From: Actomonas aquatica
GTDB lineage: Bacteria; Verrucomicrobiota; Verrucomicrobiia; Opitutales; Opitutaceae
DNA length: 64,000 nt
Direction of reading: 5' to 3'
Assembly (NCBI RefSeq): GCF_019679435.2
Contig: NZ_CP139781.1
Span: 5,452,001-5,516,000, forward strand
A program made the position numbers and the translations under genes. Of the stretch, positions 7,988 to 17,613 are shown in pieces (position 1 is the stretch's first letter; the number at the start of each line of letters is the position of its first letter). The notes beneath the pieces are model-generated. The model searched no databases, was not told the DNA's origin, and was given only the letters and a program-made list of their open reading frames with translations.

Positions 7988-8383
7988 ATGAAGATTGAAG
8001 CACGGTTGACGGATGAGGTGATTTTGCGCGAGTTGGGGGCGCGGGTGGCGGCGTTGCGGTTGGAGCGGAACCTGACTCAGGCGGAGCTGGCGCGGGAGGC
8101 GGGGGTGTCGGCGCGGACGGTCGCGCGGCTCGAGTCGGGGGAGGTGGCGGTGCAGTTGTCGGCGTTGCTGCGGGTGAGCCGGGTGTTGGGTTTGCTGGAG
8201 CGGCTCGATGTCTGGTTGCCCGAGGTGAAGCCGGGGCCGATGCAGCAGTTGTTGGCGCAGGCCAAGGACGGGCGGCGTCGGCGGGCGAGCGGCAAGCGGG
8301 CGCGAGCCAAATCGAGCGAGCGGGGAACCGGGCGCGTGGAAGAGGAGGCGCCGGGCGCTTGGTCGTGGGGGGATGAGGCGTGA
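7988..8383 (+). CDS. XRE-family HTH antitoxin/repressor, HipB-like
   Basis: 131 residues with an XRE helix-turn-helix at about 16-70 (LGARVAALRLERNLTQAELA, then VSARTVARLESGE). The basic C-terminal tail (RRRRASGKRARAKSSE) may contact DNA or the toxin. It is directly followed by a HipA-type kinase whose GTG start overlaps this stop (GTGA, 8380-8383). That is the standard hipBA layout, with HipB repressing the operon and neutralising HipA. Four palindromes just upstream are its likely operators. Confidence 0.9.
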   Translation: MKIEARLTDEVILRELGARVAALRLERNLTQAELAREAGVSARTVARLESGEVAVQLSALLRVSRVLGLLERLDVWLPEVKPGPMQQLLAQAKDGRRRRASGKRARAKSSERGTGRVEEEAPGAWSWGDEA

Positions 8384-9675
8384 ACGCGGAGGTGCGGTTG
8401 TGGGGCACCACGATCGGCGCCGTGGCGCTGGAGCCGGGCGACGAGGTGGCGGCGTTTCAGTATGCGCCGGCGTTTTTGCGCAGCGGGATTGAGGTGGCGC
8501 CGTTGATGATGCCGCTGCGGGAGCGGCCGTATGTTTTTCCGGAGTTGTCGAGGCAGAGTTTCCACGGCCTGCCGGGGCTGCTGGCCGATGCGCTGCCGGA
8601 CAAGTTTGGCAACGCGTTGATCGATGCCTGGCTGGCGACGCAGGGGCGGAGTCCGGCGAGTTTCAACGCGGTGGAGCGGCTGTGTTACACGGGGGCGCGG
8701 GGCATGGGGGCGCTGGAATTTTATCCGCGCATCGGGCCGCGTCCGCGCAAGGCGGTGCAGATCGAGCTCGATGCCTTGGTGGCGTTGGCGAGTGAGGTGT
8801 TGCGCGCGCGGGGCGGACTGCAGGGCAGTTTGGCGGGCAAGGGGCGCAGCAAGGCGCTCAACGACATTTTGCGGGTGGGCACGTCGGCCGGCGGAGCGCG
8901 GGCCAAGGCGGTGATCGCGTGGAATCCGACGACGCAGGAGGTGCGGTCGGGTCAGGTGGATGCCGGGGCGGGCTTTGAGTATTGGCTGCTGAAGTTCGAT
9001 GGCGTGAGTGCCAACCGCGACAAGGAGTTGGACGATCCGCAGGGGTATGGAGCGATTGAATACGCCTACCACCTGATGGCGCGGGCGGCGGGCATCACGA
9101 TGAGTGACTGTCGGTTGCTGGAGGAGAACGGGCGGCGGCATTTTATGACGCGGCGTTTTGATCGCACGGCGAGCGGCGACAAGCTGCACATGCAGTCGCT
9201 GGGCGGGTTGGCGCATCTGGATTTTAATGCGGCCGGGGCGAGCAGTTACGAGCAGGCGCTGCAGGTGATCCGTCAGCTCGGATTGCCGATGGCGGCGGTG
9301 GAGGAGCAGTTCCGGCGCATGGTGTTTAATGTGGTGGCGCGCAATCAGGACGATCACGTGAAGAACATCGCGTTCCTGATGGACCGGCGTGGGCGCTGGT
9401 CACTGGCTCCGGCCTACGACGTGATGTATGCCTACAATCCGGGCGGGCCGTGGACGGCGACGCACCAGATGACCGTAAATGGGAAGCGGGATGGGTTCAC
9501 GGTCGCGGATTTTGAGGCGTGCGCGAAGGTGGGCCTGATGCAGCGCGGTCGCACGCGGGCGATCCTGCAAGAGGTGGTGACGGCGGTGCGGCGCTGGCCG
9601 GAGTTTGGCGAACAGGCCGGCGTAAGTGAAACGTGGATACGCCAGGTGGCCGCGGCGCATCGGTTGCGGTGGTGA
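8380..9675 (+). CDS. hipA: HipA-family serine/threonine kinase toxin
   Basis: 431 residues, starting at a GTG coupled to the HTH gene. The N-terminal 110 residues are the HipA couple-hipB domain (EVRLWGTTIGAV...LPGLLADALPDKFGN). The kinase core follows, with the flexible GTSAGGARAKA loop at about 167-177, the catalytic NQDDHVKN near residue 321, and the Mg-binding DVMY near 347. E. coli HipA phosphorylates glutamyl-tRNA synthetase and arrests growth; the target here is not known. HipA kinases are self-phosphorylated on the loop serine, and the loop serine is present (GTSAGG). Confidence 0.93.
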   Translation: MNAEVRLWGTTIGAVALEPGDEVAAFQYAPAFLRSGIEVAPLMMPLRERPYVFPELSRQSFHGLPGLLADALPDKFGNALIDAWLATQGRSPASFNAVERLCYTGARGMGALEFYPRIGPRPRKAVQIELDALVALASEVLRARGGLQGSLAGKGRSKALNDILRVGTSAGGARAKAVIAWNPTTQEVRSGQVDAGAGFEYWLLKFDGVSANRDKELDDPQGYGAIEYAYHLMARAAGITMSDCRLLEENGRRHFMTRRFDRTASGDKLHMQSLGGLAHLDFNAAGASSYEQALQVIRQLGLPMAAVEEQFRRMVFNVVARNQDDHVKNIAFLMDRRGRWSLAPAYDVMYAYNPGGPWTATHQMTVNGKRDGFTVADFEACAKVGLMQRGRTRAILQEVVTAVRRWPEFGEQAGVSETWIRQVAAAHRLRW

Positions 9676-9838
9676 GGAGCGGGAGGCCGGGGGGGCTGAG
9701 AGGCAGGGCTGTTTTTTAACCACGGATGGACACGGATGGCTTCGCCTACCGGCTACGCACTGCTGTTGGTCTAGGCTCCGGATGTGAGGTTGGAATCTGG
9801 AACTCACGGAGTCGGGGAGGGCCGAGGGGCAGCGATTT
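9676..9838. repeat. Dispersed intergenic repeat, copy of the 7.38-kb unit
   Basis: The stretch 9718-9806 is a close copy of 7382-7470: TTTTTAACCACGGATGGACA, then cggatggcttcgcctaccgg, then a shared gtgaggttggaatct end. It carries the hexamer ACGGAT twice at 10-bp spacing. No gene is seen. Confidence 0.75.
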
Positions 9839-9980
9839 TTAACCGCAGATTTCGCAGAAAACGCAGATATTGAGAGCCGAGAGGCGGGGCATTTTTGACC
9901 ACAGAATTCACAGAGAGCACAGACGAGTGATGCAAGGAGCTCAGGTTTGGATCAGCGTTTTCTGCGAAATCTGCGGTTAA
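9839..9980. repeat. MITE-like palindromic element with perfect 26-bp inverted ends
   Basis: Bases 9839-9864 (TTAACCGCAGATTTCGCAGA then AAACGC) are exactly the reverse complement of 9955-9980, enclosing about 90 bp. The left arm contains GCAGAT/GCAGAA/GCAGAT at 9-bp spacing. The interior contains a second family, ACCACAGAATTCACAGAGAG followed by CACAGA, with the same period. The element lies 20 bp beyond the stop of the minus-strand RND gene and could fold at its mRNA 3' end. It encodes no transposase. Confidence 0.75.
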
Positions 9981-9999
9981 GAAAAATATTCGGATGCTG

Positions 10000-12900
10000 T
10001 CAGCTGCGTTGGGGGGCGGGGACGGGGGCGTTCGACGGCTCGCTGAAGCGGGCCTGGACTTTGTCCTTCAATTGGTGCGACCAGGAGTAGAGGACCGGGA
10101 TGAAGACCAGCGTGACCAGGGTCGAGGCGACGAGGCCGCCGAGCACAGTGCGGGCGAGGGCCGCTTGGATTTCGGCGCCGGGGCCGATGCCGAGGGCGAG
10201 CGGGAGCAGGCCGAGCACCGTCGTGAGTGTCGTCATGAGGATGGGACGCAGGCGGCGGGAGCCGGCTTTGCGCACGGCTTCGGCCATGGAGAGGCCTTCT
10301 TCGCGGATGAGCAGGTTGATGTAGTCGACGAGCACGATGGCGTTGTTGACCACGATGCCGATGAGCATGACCAGGCCCATGAGGCTCTGCATGTTGATGG
10401 TGGTGCCGGTGAGCAGGAGCGTGGGCACGACGCCGATGACGGCCAAGGGGATGGCGCAGAGCACGACGAGCGGATCGAGGAAGCGCTCGAACTGCGCGGC
10501 CATCACCATGTAGGTGAGTAGAATGGCAATGATGAGCGAGAGGCGGAAGTCGGCGGCGGACTTGGCCTGTTCTTCGTAAGCGCCGCCAAAGTAGAGGGAG
10601 AGGCCGGGCGGGATATCCACATCCTGGAGACGCGTGCGGATGGCGTCGACGGCGTCACCGAGGGCTACACCCTTGGCGAGGTTGGCGGTGATGGTGGTGA
10701 TGCGTTGGCCGTCGATGCGCTGGATCTCGGGCGGGCCGCGGCTGGCTTCCTTGTCGATGACGGCGGAGAGCGGGATGGTTTCGCCGCTGGGCAGGCGCAC
10801 GGGGATGTTGTCGAGCGATTGGGTGCTCTGGCGGTCCTGGGCGCGGAGGCGCACCATGATGTCGAATTCGTCGCCGCCGATGCGATAACCGCCAGCGCGG
10901 CTGCCGCCGACGTTGGTCTGCAGGGTGGAGGCGACGTCGCGGATGTTGAGGCCGAGTTCGGCGATCTTCTCGCGGTTAAACACGAGGTTCTGTTCGGGGC
11001 GGCCCTCGCTGCGGCCGATGCGCACGCCTTCGATGCCGGGCAGGTCCTCGACGGCTTGTTGAATCTGGCGGCCGACGCGCTGGGCGAGTTCGAGGTCGTG
11101 ACCGCGCAGTTGGAGGGAAACGTCTTCGCTGCCGCCGTTGCCGAAGACCATGCGGAGAATCCAGAGACCGTTTTGCGCGCTCACGCGGATGTCGGCGCCG
11201 GGGATGCGTCCATCGGTGACGGCGCGGAGGCGGTCGGCGAGTTCGAGGGTCGACACGGAAGCGTCGGGCGACATGGCGATCTCCACTTCGGCGCGGCCAT
11301 CGCGGATCTCGGTGGTGAGGTGATCGATGTCGGTTTCGTTGACCTGGCTGGCGACGATGCGTTCGAGGTCGCCGAGGTAGCGGTCGAGCACGGCGATGTT
11401 GGTGCCGTCGGCCATGCGGATATCCACGTCGATCTGGTCGGCTTCGGTCTGCGGCGCGAGTTCGACCGGGATGAGCGGGAAGGCGGCCATGGTCACGCCC
11501 ACCAGGGCGGCGGCGCCGATGAGCACGCGGGCTTTGTGGTGGAGGGCCCAGCCGAGGAGGTTGCCGTAGTGGTTTTCGATGGCGGCGAAGCGGCCGGCTT
11601 TGGCGGGCTTGGCCGGTTTGGCGGTCTTGGAGCGGGCAGGCCAGCGGTCGAGCAGTTTGCTGGCGAGCATGGGCACGAGGGTGAGGGCGACCAGCAGGGA
11701 GCAGATGAGGGCGAAGACGACGACGAGGGCGAGCTGTTGGAAGATGACGCCGGAGACGGTCTTCATGAAGACCACGGGGAGGAAGATGACCGTGGTGGTG
11801 AGGGTGGAGGCGACGACGGCGCCGGCGACTTCCTTGGTGCCGACGAGAGCGGCGCGGCGGCGGTCGTGACCCTCTTCGCGCAATCGGGTGATGTTTTCCA
11901 AGACGACGACGGCGTTATCGACGACCATGCCGATGCCGAGGGCGAGTCCGCCGAAGCTCATTTGGTTGAGCGTGAGGCCGTTGAAGTAGAGCAGGCCGAA
12001 GGTGGCGATGATGGAGATGGGGATGGCGGCCGCGATGATGAAGGTGGAGGAGCCCTTGCGCAGGAAGGCGTAGAGCACGGCGACGGCGAATAGGGCGCCC
12101 CAACCGGCGGAGTTGGCGACGTTGGAGATGGAGCCCTTGATGAAGGTGGACTGGTCGGAGGCGATCAGCATGCGCAGGTCGGCGCGCTCGGCGTTGATGC
12201 GATCGACCTCGGCGCGGACGGCATCGGCGACGGCGACGGTATTGGCGCCGGTCTGCTTGCGGATGGCGAAGCGGAGCATGGGGCGACCATCGATGCGCAC
12301 GAGGCGATCGAGGTCTTCGTAGCCGAAGGAGACGTCGGCCACGTCACCGACGCGGATGGGTTTGCCGTCGACGCGGGTGATGACGGTGTTGCGGATCTGA
12401 TCGATGGAATTGTATTCGCCGAGGGTGCGCACGTAGAGCTGTTGCACGCCCGAAACGACGTTGCCGCCGGGGAGGTTGATGTTGCCGGAGGCGAGGGCGT
12501 TGCGGACGTCGGCCGAGGAAAGTTGCGAGGCGTTGAGGCGGTCGCGTTTCAGGTCGACGCGGACCTGGCGATGGACGCCGCCCCAGACATCGACGCGACC
12601 GACGCCGGGGATCTGTTCGAAGCGTTTGGAGATCTCGCGTTCGAGGATGAGGGTAAGCTCCTGCAGGTCGCGGGTGGGGGAAGAAACGCCGACCATGACG
12701 ATGGGGGCGTTGTTGGGATCGAACTTCCAGATGCGGGGCGGATCGACCTCATCGGGGAAACTGTTGCGCATGGGCTCGATGGCGGCGCGCAGGTCGTTGG
12801 CGGCTTCGTCGAGGTTGGTGCCGCGGGCGAAGTCGAGGGTGACGCGGGACTGGCCTTCGGAGGAGCTGGAGCGCACGCGCTCGATGCCCGGCACGCCGGC

Positions 12901-13113
12901 GACGGCGTTTTCGACCGGGCGGGTGATGATCTCCTCGATTTCCTGCGGGCCGACGTTGGGATACTCCACGGCGACGGTGAGCGAAGGAAACTCGATCGGC
13001 GGGAGCAGGTCGATCGGGAGGTGGCGCAGGCCCGAGATCCCGAGAGTGATGATGATGAGGAACACCATCGCGGTCGCGACGGGGCGTTTAACGGAGGTCT
13101 CGGTCAACGGCAT
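10000..13113 (-). CDS. RND-family inner-membrane efflux transporter (HAE1-like)
   Basis: 1037 residues, the normal length for AcrB/MdtB-type pumps, starting [20 protein letters not shown]. It shows the two-fold RND architecture: transmembrane segments 1 and 2-6, a periplasmic porter loop, and the duplicated second half. The proton-relay region in TM4 reads [14 protein letters not shown], so the usual DD pair is DN; this is common in the broader HAE1/AcrB-like group. The adaptor gene lies just upstream on the same strand with a gap of about 110 bp, and no outer membrane factor accompanies the pair. The substrate is unknown. Confidence 0.93.
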   Translation of the reverse strand: MPLTETSVKRPVATAMVFLIIITLGISGLRHLPIDLLPPIEFPSLTVAVEYPNVGPQEIEEIITRPVENAVAGVPGIERVRSSSSEGQSRVTLDFARGTNLDEAANDLRAAIEPMRNSFPDEVDPPRIWKFDPNNAPIVMVGVSSPTRDLQELTLILEREISKRFEQIPGVGRVDVWGGVHRQVRVDLKRDRLNASQLSSADVRNALASGNINLPGGNVVSGVQQLYVRTLGEYNSIDQIRNTVITRVDGKPIRVGDVADVSFGYEDLDRLVRIDGRPMLRFAIRKQTGANTVAVADAVRAEVDRINAERADLRMLIASDQSTFIKGSISNVANSAGWGALFAVAVLYAFLRKGSSTFIIAAAIPISIIATFGLLYFNGLTLNQMSFGGLALGIGMVVDNAVVVLENITRLREEGHDRRRAALVGTKEVAGAVVASTLTTTVIFLPVVFMKTVSGVIFQQLALVVVFALICSLLVALTLVPMLASKLLDRWPARSKTAKPAKPAKAGRFAAIENHYGNLLGWALHHKARVLIGAAALVGVTMAAFPLIPVELAPQTEADQIDVDIRMADGTNIAVLDRYLGDLERIVASQVNETDIDHLTTEIRDGRAEVEIAMSPDASVSTLELADRLRAVTDGRIPGADIRVSAQNGLWILRMVFGNGGSEDVSLQLRGHDLELAQRVGRQIQQAVEDLPGIEGVRIGRSEGRPEQNLVFNREKIAELGLNIRDVASTLQTNVGGSRAGGYRIGGDEFDIMVRLRAQDRQSTQSLDNIPVRLPSGETIPLSAVIDKEASRGPPEIQRIDGQRITTITANLAKGVALGDAVDAIRTRLQDVDIPPGLSLYFGGAYEEQAKSAADFRLSLIIAILLTYMVMAAQFERFLDPLVVLCAIPLAVIGVVPTLLLTGTTINMQSLMGLVMLIGIVVNNAIVLVDYINLLIREEGLSMAEAVRKAGSRRLRPILMTTLTTVLGLLPLALGIGPGAEIQAALARTVLGGLVASTLVTLVFIPVLYSWSHQLKDKVQARFSEPSNAPVPAPQRS

Positions 13114-13223
13114 GGCGGGAAGGGTCGGAAGGTCTGAAAGTCTAAAGGTCGGAAGGTCTGAAGGTCAGACAGCGGCAGGCGGGCCTGCGCTCGACTTGAG
13201 ATCGGGGGCGTGACGAGTCCGGC

Positions 13224-14531
13224 TCAGGAGTCGGTGGCGGTGGTTTCGTCGAGGACCTCGTTGAGGAGGTCTTCGCGGTTGAGGCTTTGCAGCTCGAGGA
13301 CGTGGTCCCAGGTGACGGGGCGCACGCGGGCGGCGGAGCGGCCGTTGGAGGAGAGCAGGTCCTGGCCGAGGGTCACGATCCAGTCGGCGGAATCGAGGTT
13401 GGCGACGGCGACCTCGTTGGCGCCGCGGGCGACGATGTTGAGATTGCGGAAGGTGACGGCGACGGGCGAGGAGAGGGAGTCGGTTTGCTCGCGGGCGGCG
13501 GCGGGATCGAACGGCGTTTCGGGGGTGAGCACGAAGACCCCCTCGCGGCCGGTGTTGGGATCGGTGAAGAGGCTGCTGGTGGGCACGAGGGTGGCCTGGC
13601 GGCTCTCGCCGTAGTGGATGTCGACCGCGAGGAACATGCCGGGCAGCAGGCGTGTATCCGTTTGGTTGATATGGATCTCGGCCTCGGTGCTGCGGGTGAT
13701 CTCGTTGAGGAAGGGCGAAATGCGGGTGACGCTGCCGTTGAGCGGCTCAGTGCCCTGGAGCAAATCGGATACGACGAGTTTGGCGGGCTGGCCGATCTTG
13801 ATGTAGCCGATCATGGCGTCGGTGAGGTTCACGCGCACGTGCAGCGAGGAGAGGTCACCGATGGTGAAGAGGGCGGTGGAGGTGGAGACCTGCATGCCGA
13901 TCTCGGCGCGGCGGGCACCGACGAGGCCGGAGACGGGGGCGCGCACGAGGGTGCGGGCGAGCAGGTCGCGGCGTTCGGCGAGGTTGGCGGAGGCCTGCTC
14001 CAGCTCGGCCTCGGCGAGTTCGACGTCGGCGGCGGCGGAGTCGCGTTGGGCGGCGAGGGTTTCGTATTCGAGGTCGGAGACGAGGTTGCGCTCGTTGAGG
14101 GCCTGGGAGCGGTTGGCCTGGGCGGCGGCTTCGGCGAGGCGGGCGCGGGCTTGGCGGAGGCGGGCGGCGGAGATGCGGTGACCGGCCTCGGCCTGGCGGA
14201 CCTGTTCGCGCACCTGGTCGTCGTTGATGCGCACGAGGATGTCGCCGACGTTCACGTGGTCACCGTCGTCGACGAGGACCTCGTCGATACGGCCGGAGAC
14301 CTCGGGATAGAGCACGACCTGGTTGTCGGCACGGATGGTGCCGGAGAGGCGCTCCACCAGCGGGAGGGAACCGCGGCGGGCCTGGGTGGCTTCGACGGGC
14401 GGAGCGGAGGCCATGCCCCGCGCCGCTTTGGGCTGGTCGGAGCAGGCACTGAGCAGCAAGAGGGCGGAGGCGCAGATCGCGAATTGGGTCAAACGACGGG
14501 CGCGGGAAAGGCGTGAAAGCGGGTGGAGCAC
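13224..14531 (-). CDS. RND efflux periplasmic adaptor lipoprotein
   Basis: A membrane fusion protein of the HlyD/AcrA type with a lipoprotein signal (FAICASALLLLSAC, lipobox LSAC), a barrel-sandwich half (LYPEVSGRIDEVLVDDGDHV), a long alpha-helical hairpin rich in A/R/E, and the second half AVDIHYGESRQATLVP. The frame stays open to an ATG at 14660, but that would overlap the divergent yceH gene. GTG at 14531 or TTG at 14492 gives a proper signal peptide, so I use 14531. It pairs with the downstream RND pump. Confidence 0.88.
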   Translation of the reverse strand: MLHPLSRLSRARRLTQFAICASALLLLSACSDQPKAARGMASAPPVEATQARRGSLPLVERLSGTIRADNQVVLYPEVSGRIDEVLVDDGDHVNVGDILVRINDDQVREQVRQAEAGHRISAARLRQARARLAEAAAQANRSQALNERNLVSDLEYETLAAQRDSAAADVELAEAELEQASANLAERRDLLARTLVRAPVSGLVGARRAEIGMQVSTSTALFTIGDLSSLHVRVNLTDAMIGYIKIGQPAKLVVSDLLQGTEPLNGSVTRISPFLNEITRSTEAEIHINQTDTRLLPGMFLAVDIHYGESRQATLVPTSSLFTDPNTGREGVFVLTPETPFDPAAAREQTDSLSSPVAVTFRNLNIVARGANEVAVANLDSADWIVTLGQDLLSSNGRSAARVRPVTWDHVLELQSLNREDLLNEVLDETTATDS

Positions 14532-14649
14532 GGGCGCAACGTGGCACAGTGCTTCGGATGCGCAACCGGTGGCGGTTATAGCGAAGTCTATATTCGGTGA
14601 GTGTTTACCGGCGTTGCGTGCCGGGTATGAATGAGTTCGATTGGCAGCC

Positions 14650-15357
14650 ATGGAGTCCACCGAAACGACGTCTGCGCCGTCCGAACCGTTACTAAGTTTT
14701 TTGGAAGCCCGAGTGTTAGGGTGCCTAATGGAGAAGGAGGCGACGACGCCGGATATTTACCCACTGTCGCTCAACGCCTTGGTGAATGCCTGCAATCAGA
14801 AGAGCAATCGGTCGCCAGTGATCGCGGTGGGCGAGGAGGAGGTGGAGGCGGCGTTGGCGCTGTTGCGGGAGAAGCATCTGGTGACGCTCTTTTCGGGCGC
14901 CGGAGCGCGAGCGGTGAAATACCGGCATAAATTTTCCGAAGCCTGGCCGGTGGAGCCGACGGCGTGTGCCTTGATGTGTGAATTGCTGCTGCGCGGACCG
15001 CAGACGGCGGCGGGGTTGCGCAGCAACTGCGAGCGGCTGGCGGCGATCCCGCCGTTGAACGAAGTGGAGGCCGTGCTGAGCGATCTCGCGGTGCGCGGCA
15101 TGGTTGGGCGACAGGAGCGGCGGGCGGGTCAGAAAGAGGCGCGCTGGACAGCGTTGATCGTGGAGGGCGCGGAGGTGACGACGGCCGGTGACGAGTCGGG
15201 CGACGCAGGGGCGGATGTCGGCGGTCGGCCGACGATGGCGGTCGCGATGACGATGAAACTACCGGCAGAGGCCGAGGCGCGGATCGCGGCGCTGGAGGAA
15301 CAGGTGTCGGCGCTGCGGGCGGAACTGGCCGAACTTAAGGCGCAGCTGGGGGAGTAG
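14650..15357 (+). CDS. yceH: YceH/DUF480 family protein
   Basis: 235 residues from ATG at 14650 (an in-frame TTG lies at 14641). The N-terminal two thirds match DUF480: ARVLGCLMEKEATTPDIYPL, SLNALVNACNQKSNR, and AVGEEEVEAAL. The family is a tandem winged-helix protein of unknown role. A short coiled coil ends the protein (EAEARIAALEEQVSALRAEL). It is divergent from the RND adaptor with little room between them, and no operon partner is seen downstream. Confidence 0.9.
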   Translation: MESTETTSAPSEPLLSFLEARVLGCLMEKEATTPDIYPLSLNALVNACNQKSNRSPVIAVGEEEVEAALALLREKHLVTLFSGAGARAVKYRHKFSEAWPVEPTACALMCELLLRGPQTAAGLRSNCERLAAIPPLNEVEAVLSDLAVRGMVGRQERRAGQKEARWTALIVEGAEVTTAGDESGDAGADVGGRPTMAVAMTMKLPAEAEARIAALEEQVSALRAELAELKAQLGE

Positions 15358-15838
15358 CGGTGAGGGAATGGGGAATGGTGAAGAGTGAATGGTGAAAAGG
15401 GGGCGCGTGGATCGACACCGAGGCAGAGGAGGGGGCATAGCGGTGAGGCAGGGCCTCTTAACGCAAAGACGGCAAAGGACGCATCCTCCGTCGCTCTACG
15501 AGCTATGGCGGACAAGGAAGATCGCAAAGCTGGGTGGCAGGGGTGATTTTTAACCATACCGCGGCCGCGGGAGACATGGATAAACACAGGTGGCGATTCA
15601 CCTACCGGTTCATCGTCTCTTCGGGAGAGTTGGTTCTGAGTCTGGAACCGTGAAGGGCGCGGAGATAGGTGGTCTGGAGGGGCAGTAGTCCGACAGGGGC
15701 CGACGCCGCCCGGAGGTCGGCGTCCACCTCGGAGGTTGAGGTGGTCGCGGGCGTCCTCGACCGCGTGGCGTTGGAGTGGCTTCGTTGCCTCTGTGTAATA
15801 ACGTCGGCGGTCGGCCCGGGGGGCCGACCCTACCTGGC
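15358..15838. repeat. Repeat-rich intergenic region
   Basis: No gene is seen. It holds a REP-like unit at 15488-15512, a degenerate 'taacca' repeat near 15551, a segment of about 205 bp (15578-15783) nearly identical to 7521-7730, and a perfect 9-bp stem GGTCGGCCC/GGGCCGACC at 15809-15817/15821-15829 just after the stop of the minus-strand cheX gene. That stem has no T-run, so it is not an obvious intrinsic terminator. Confidence 0.75.
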
Positions 15839-16375
15839 TTAGCCGGCGTCGGCGCGGATTTGGAGGTCGGCGGCGAGGAAGTGACCGGCGCATTCGTAAC
15901 GATAGACGACGCGGTCGATTTTGGAGGAGGAGCCGGTGGAAAGTTTTTGCGCCCGGATGATGGTGGGCAGGGTGAGCATGCAGGGGTGACCGGCGTCGCA
16001 GAGCACGTTCTTGAAGTTGCCCACCGTCATGTTGGTGAGTTCGCCGACGGTGTCTTTGATGAGCTCAAACCCTTCGAGAAGGATTTCGGCGCGGTCCATG
16101 CCGAGCGCCTTTTGGGTGGCGAAGAGGGCGAAGTCTTCGTCGAAGCACAGGTAGACGATGCCGTTGATGTCGCCGACAAAACCCACCGAACCGATCACGT
16201 AGGCGCCGTTACCGTCGGCGGCCGGGATCGGTTGGTTGGAGGCACCCTTCATCTCGACCGTCTCCCGCAGCATGATGTTGCACACCGTATCGACCGCACG
16301 GTTGATCGCGTTCTTCACGATATCGGGGGCGATGGCGTTGGGGGCGGTGGTGGTGGCAGGGTCGACTTGAGACAT
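15839..16375 (-). CDS. CheX/CheC-like CheY-P phosphatase domain protein
   Basis: 178 residues resembling CheX: an N-terminal helix NAINRAVDTVCNIMLRETV and the beta-rich middle GSVGFVGDINGIVYLCFDED. The active-site helix is DTVGELTNMTVGNFKN, where Glu112 and Asn115 form the E-x2-N phosphatase motif. CheX dephosphorylates CheY-P in chemotaxis or related two-component pathways. No chemotaxis genes lie nearby, so its partner response regulator is elsewhere. A hairpin terminator separates it from the upstream tlpA-like gene. Confidence 0.85.
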   Translation of the reverse strand: MSQVDPATTTAPNAIAPDIVKNAINRAVDTVCNIMLRETVEMKGASNQPIPAADGNGAYVIGSVGFVGDINGIVYLCFDEDFALFATQKALGMDRAEILLEGFELIKDTVGELTNMTVGNFKNVLCDAGHPCMLTLPTIIRAQKLSTGSSSKIDRVVYRYECAGHFLAADLQIRADAG

Positions 16376-16426
16376 AAGAACACTTCACCATCGACCATGC
16401 GGTCCTGATATTTAGGCAAAAAAAGA

Positions 16427-16462
16427 CCCCGTTGCGCAGCAAATGGATGCTGCCCAACGGGG
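16427..16462 (-). terminator. Intrinsic terminator of the tlpA-like gene
   Basis: The stem CCCCGTTG (16427-16434)/CAACGGGG (16455-16462) continues inward with CAGCA/TGCTG after a 2-bp mismatch. Read on the minus strand it is followed by a run of T (forward aaaaaaa at 16418-16424). It sits 33 bp after the tlpA-like stop. Confidence 0.85.
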
Positions 16463-16494
16463 ATAGGTAAAAACGGGTGGGTTGCGGTAAGGAA

Positions 16495-17454
16495 TTACTC
16501 GGAGGTCGGGACCGGGAGCCCAAACTCCTCGAGGATGGCGTCGATCATGGCGGTCTTTTCGTCGTGGGGCATGGCCGGGTGCAGGCCGCTGTGACGCACG
16601 GTGCCGTCGGGGGCGATGATGGCCATGTGGGGGATACCGGTGACGCCGTAGTCGTCGTTGAAGACTTCCTGTTCGCTGAAGACGATGGTCCAGGTGATGT
16701 CCTTGGCGGCAATGAAGTCGTTCATGAGCTCGTGTTCGCGCTCGGGATCGCCGGCCGTGTCGATCGGGGTCGGTTGCAGGCCGTGCACTTTGCCTTGGAG
16801 GCTGGTGACGCCGACGACTTCCACCGGGCTGCCGGCGTAGTGGGCGGTGAGCTCGGCGACCTGCGGGAAGGAGCGGATGCAGGGGCCGCACCAGGTGGCC
16901 CAGAAGTCGAGCACGACGACCTTGCCCTTGAGGTCGGAAAGTTTCGTGAGGCCGTCGTGGGTGGACCACGTGAAGTCGATCTCAGGGGCCGGGCTGCCGA
17001 CGAGCTTCGCGGCGGCGGCTTCCTTGGCTTGAGCGGCGGCGGCGCGTTGCAGCATCTGGCCGGCCATGGCGGCGGCCTGGGTGCCCGGGTAGGTGGTGGT
17101 GACCGATTCGAGCTGCGCCACGACGGTGTCGAGGTCGGCACCGAGCTGGGCTTTGACCATGGCAACGGTCATGGCGATGCGGGCGATATCCTCGTCCACC
17201 TGGCCTTCGTAGGAAGCGAGCAACTCTTCCAAAGCGGCGACTTCGGGGGCGAAATCTTCGGCGGAGGTGGCTTCACCGGAGGAGGCTTTGGCCTGCAGCT
17301 GCTCCATGATCGCATTCAGTTTTTGAATGGGTTCGGAGGCTTCCGGGGCGAGCATCGGCGAGGGGGCCGCGGCGCTTTGGGCGAAGGCGGACCCGGCAAA
17401 AGCCGGGATGAGGGCCAGAGAAAGGGTCAACAAGACGCGTCGAAAACGATACAT
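16495..17454 (-). CDS. TlpA-like thioredoxin-fold oxidoreductase, exported
   Basis: 319 residues from ATG 17454, chosen because the signal peptide MYRFRRVLLTLSLALIPAFA starts there; the frame is open further upstream. An alpha-helical N-terminal half (about 30-170) precedes a TlpA/ResA-type thioredoxin domain with KVVVLDFWATWCGPC near residue 190 and the cis-Pro loop GVTGIPHMAIIAPDG. Such proteins reduce or isomerise periplasmic disulphides, often for cytochrome c maturation. The helical N-terminal domain is not one I recognise and may be a partner-binding part. It is divergent from lysA. Confidence 0.88.
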   Translation of the reverse strand: MYRFRRVLLTLSLALIPAFAGSAFAQSAAAPSPMLAPEASEPIQKLNAIMEQLQAKASSGEATSAEDFAPEVAALEELLASYEGQVDEDIARIAMTVAMVKAQLGADLDTVVAQLESVTTTYPGTQAAAMAGQMLQRAAAAQAKEAAAAKLVGSPAPEIDFTWSTHDGLTKLSDLKGKVVVLDFWATWCGPCIRSFPQVAELTAHYAGSPVEVVGVTSLQGKVHGLQPTPIDTAGDPEREHELMNDFIAAKDITWTIVFSEQEVFNDDYGVTGIPHMAIIAPDGTVRHSGLHPAMPHDEKTAMIDAILEEFGLPVPTSE

Positions 17455-17613
17455 AAGCGCAAGTTCTTCGCAGAGGCGGAGGGGCGCAAATGGCAAATCG
17501 GGTTTTGTGGGCAGTGGTGGCGCGCGGGCGGGGCGCGGGTGGGGCGAAATGCGTTCCGGCGTTGACAGGGCTTGCGGGCTGGCTGCGCTGGGACGTTCCA
17601 CTTACCGCTGACT

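Noticed and set aside
10705-12093. Long plus-strand open frame opposite the RND pump
   Set aside because: It is an antisense shadow of a GC-rich gene: low-complexity acidic G/A/D/E composition, no domain, and the minus-strand RND protein is unambiguous. The same holds for similar long frames opposite ppdK (23.4-26.3 kb), the second RND pump (27.9-31.2 kb) and the TonB receptor (49.1-52.1 kb).
15809-15829. GGTCGGCCC/GGGCCGACC stem as a terminator for cheX
   Set aside because: The stem is perfect but has no T-run on either strand, and similar GC hairpins recur as dispersed repeats.
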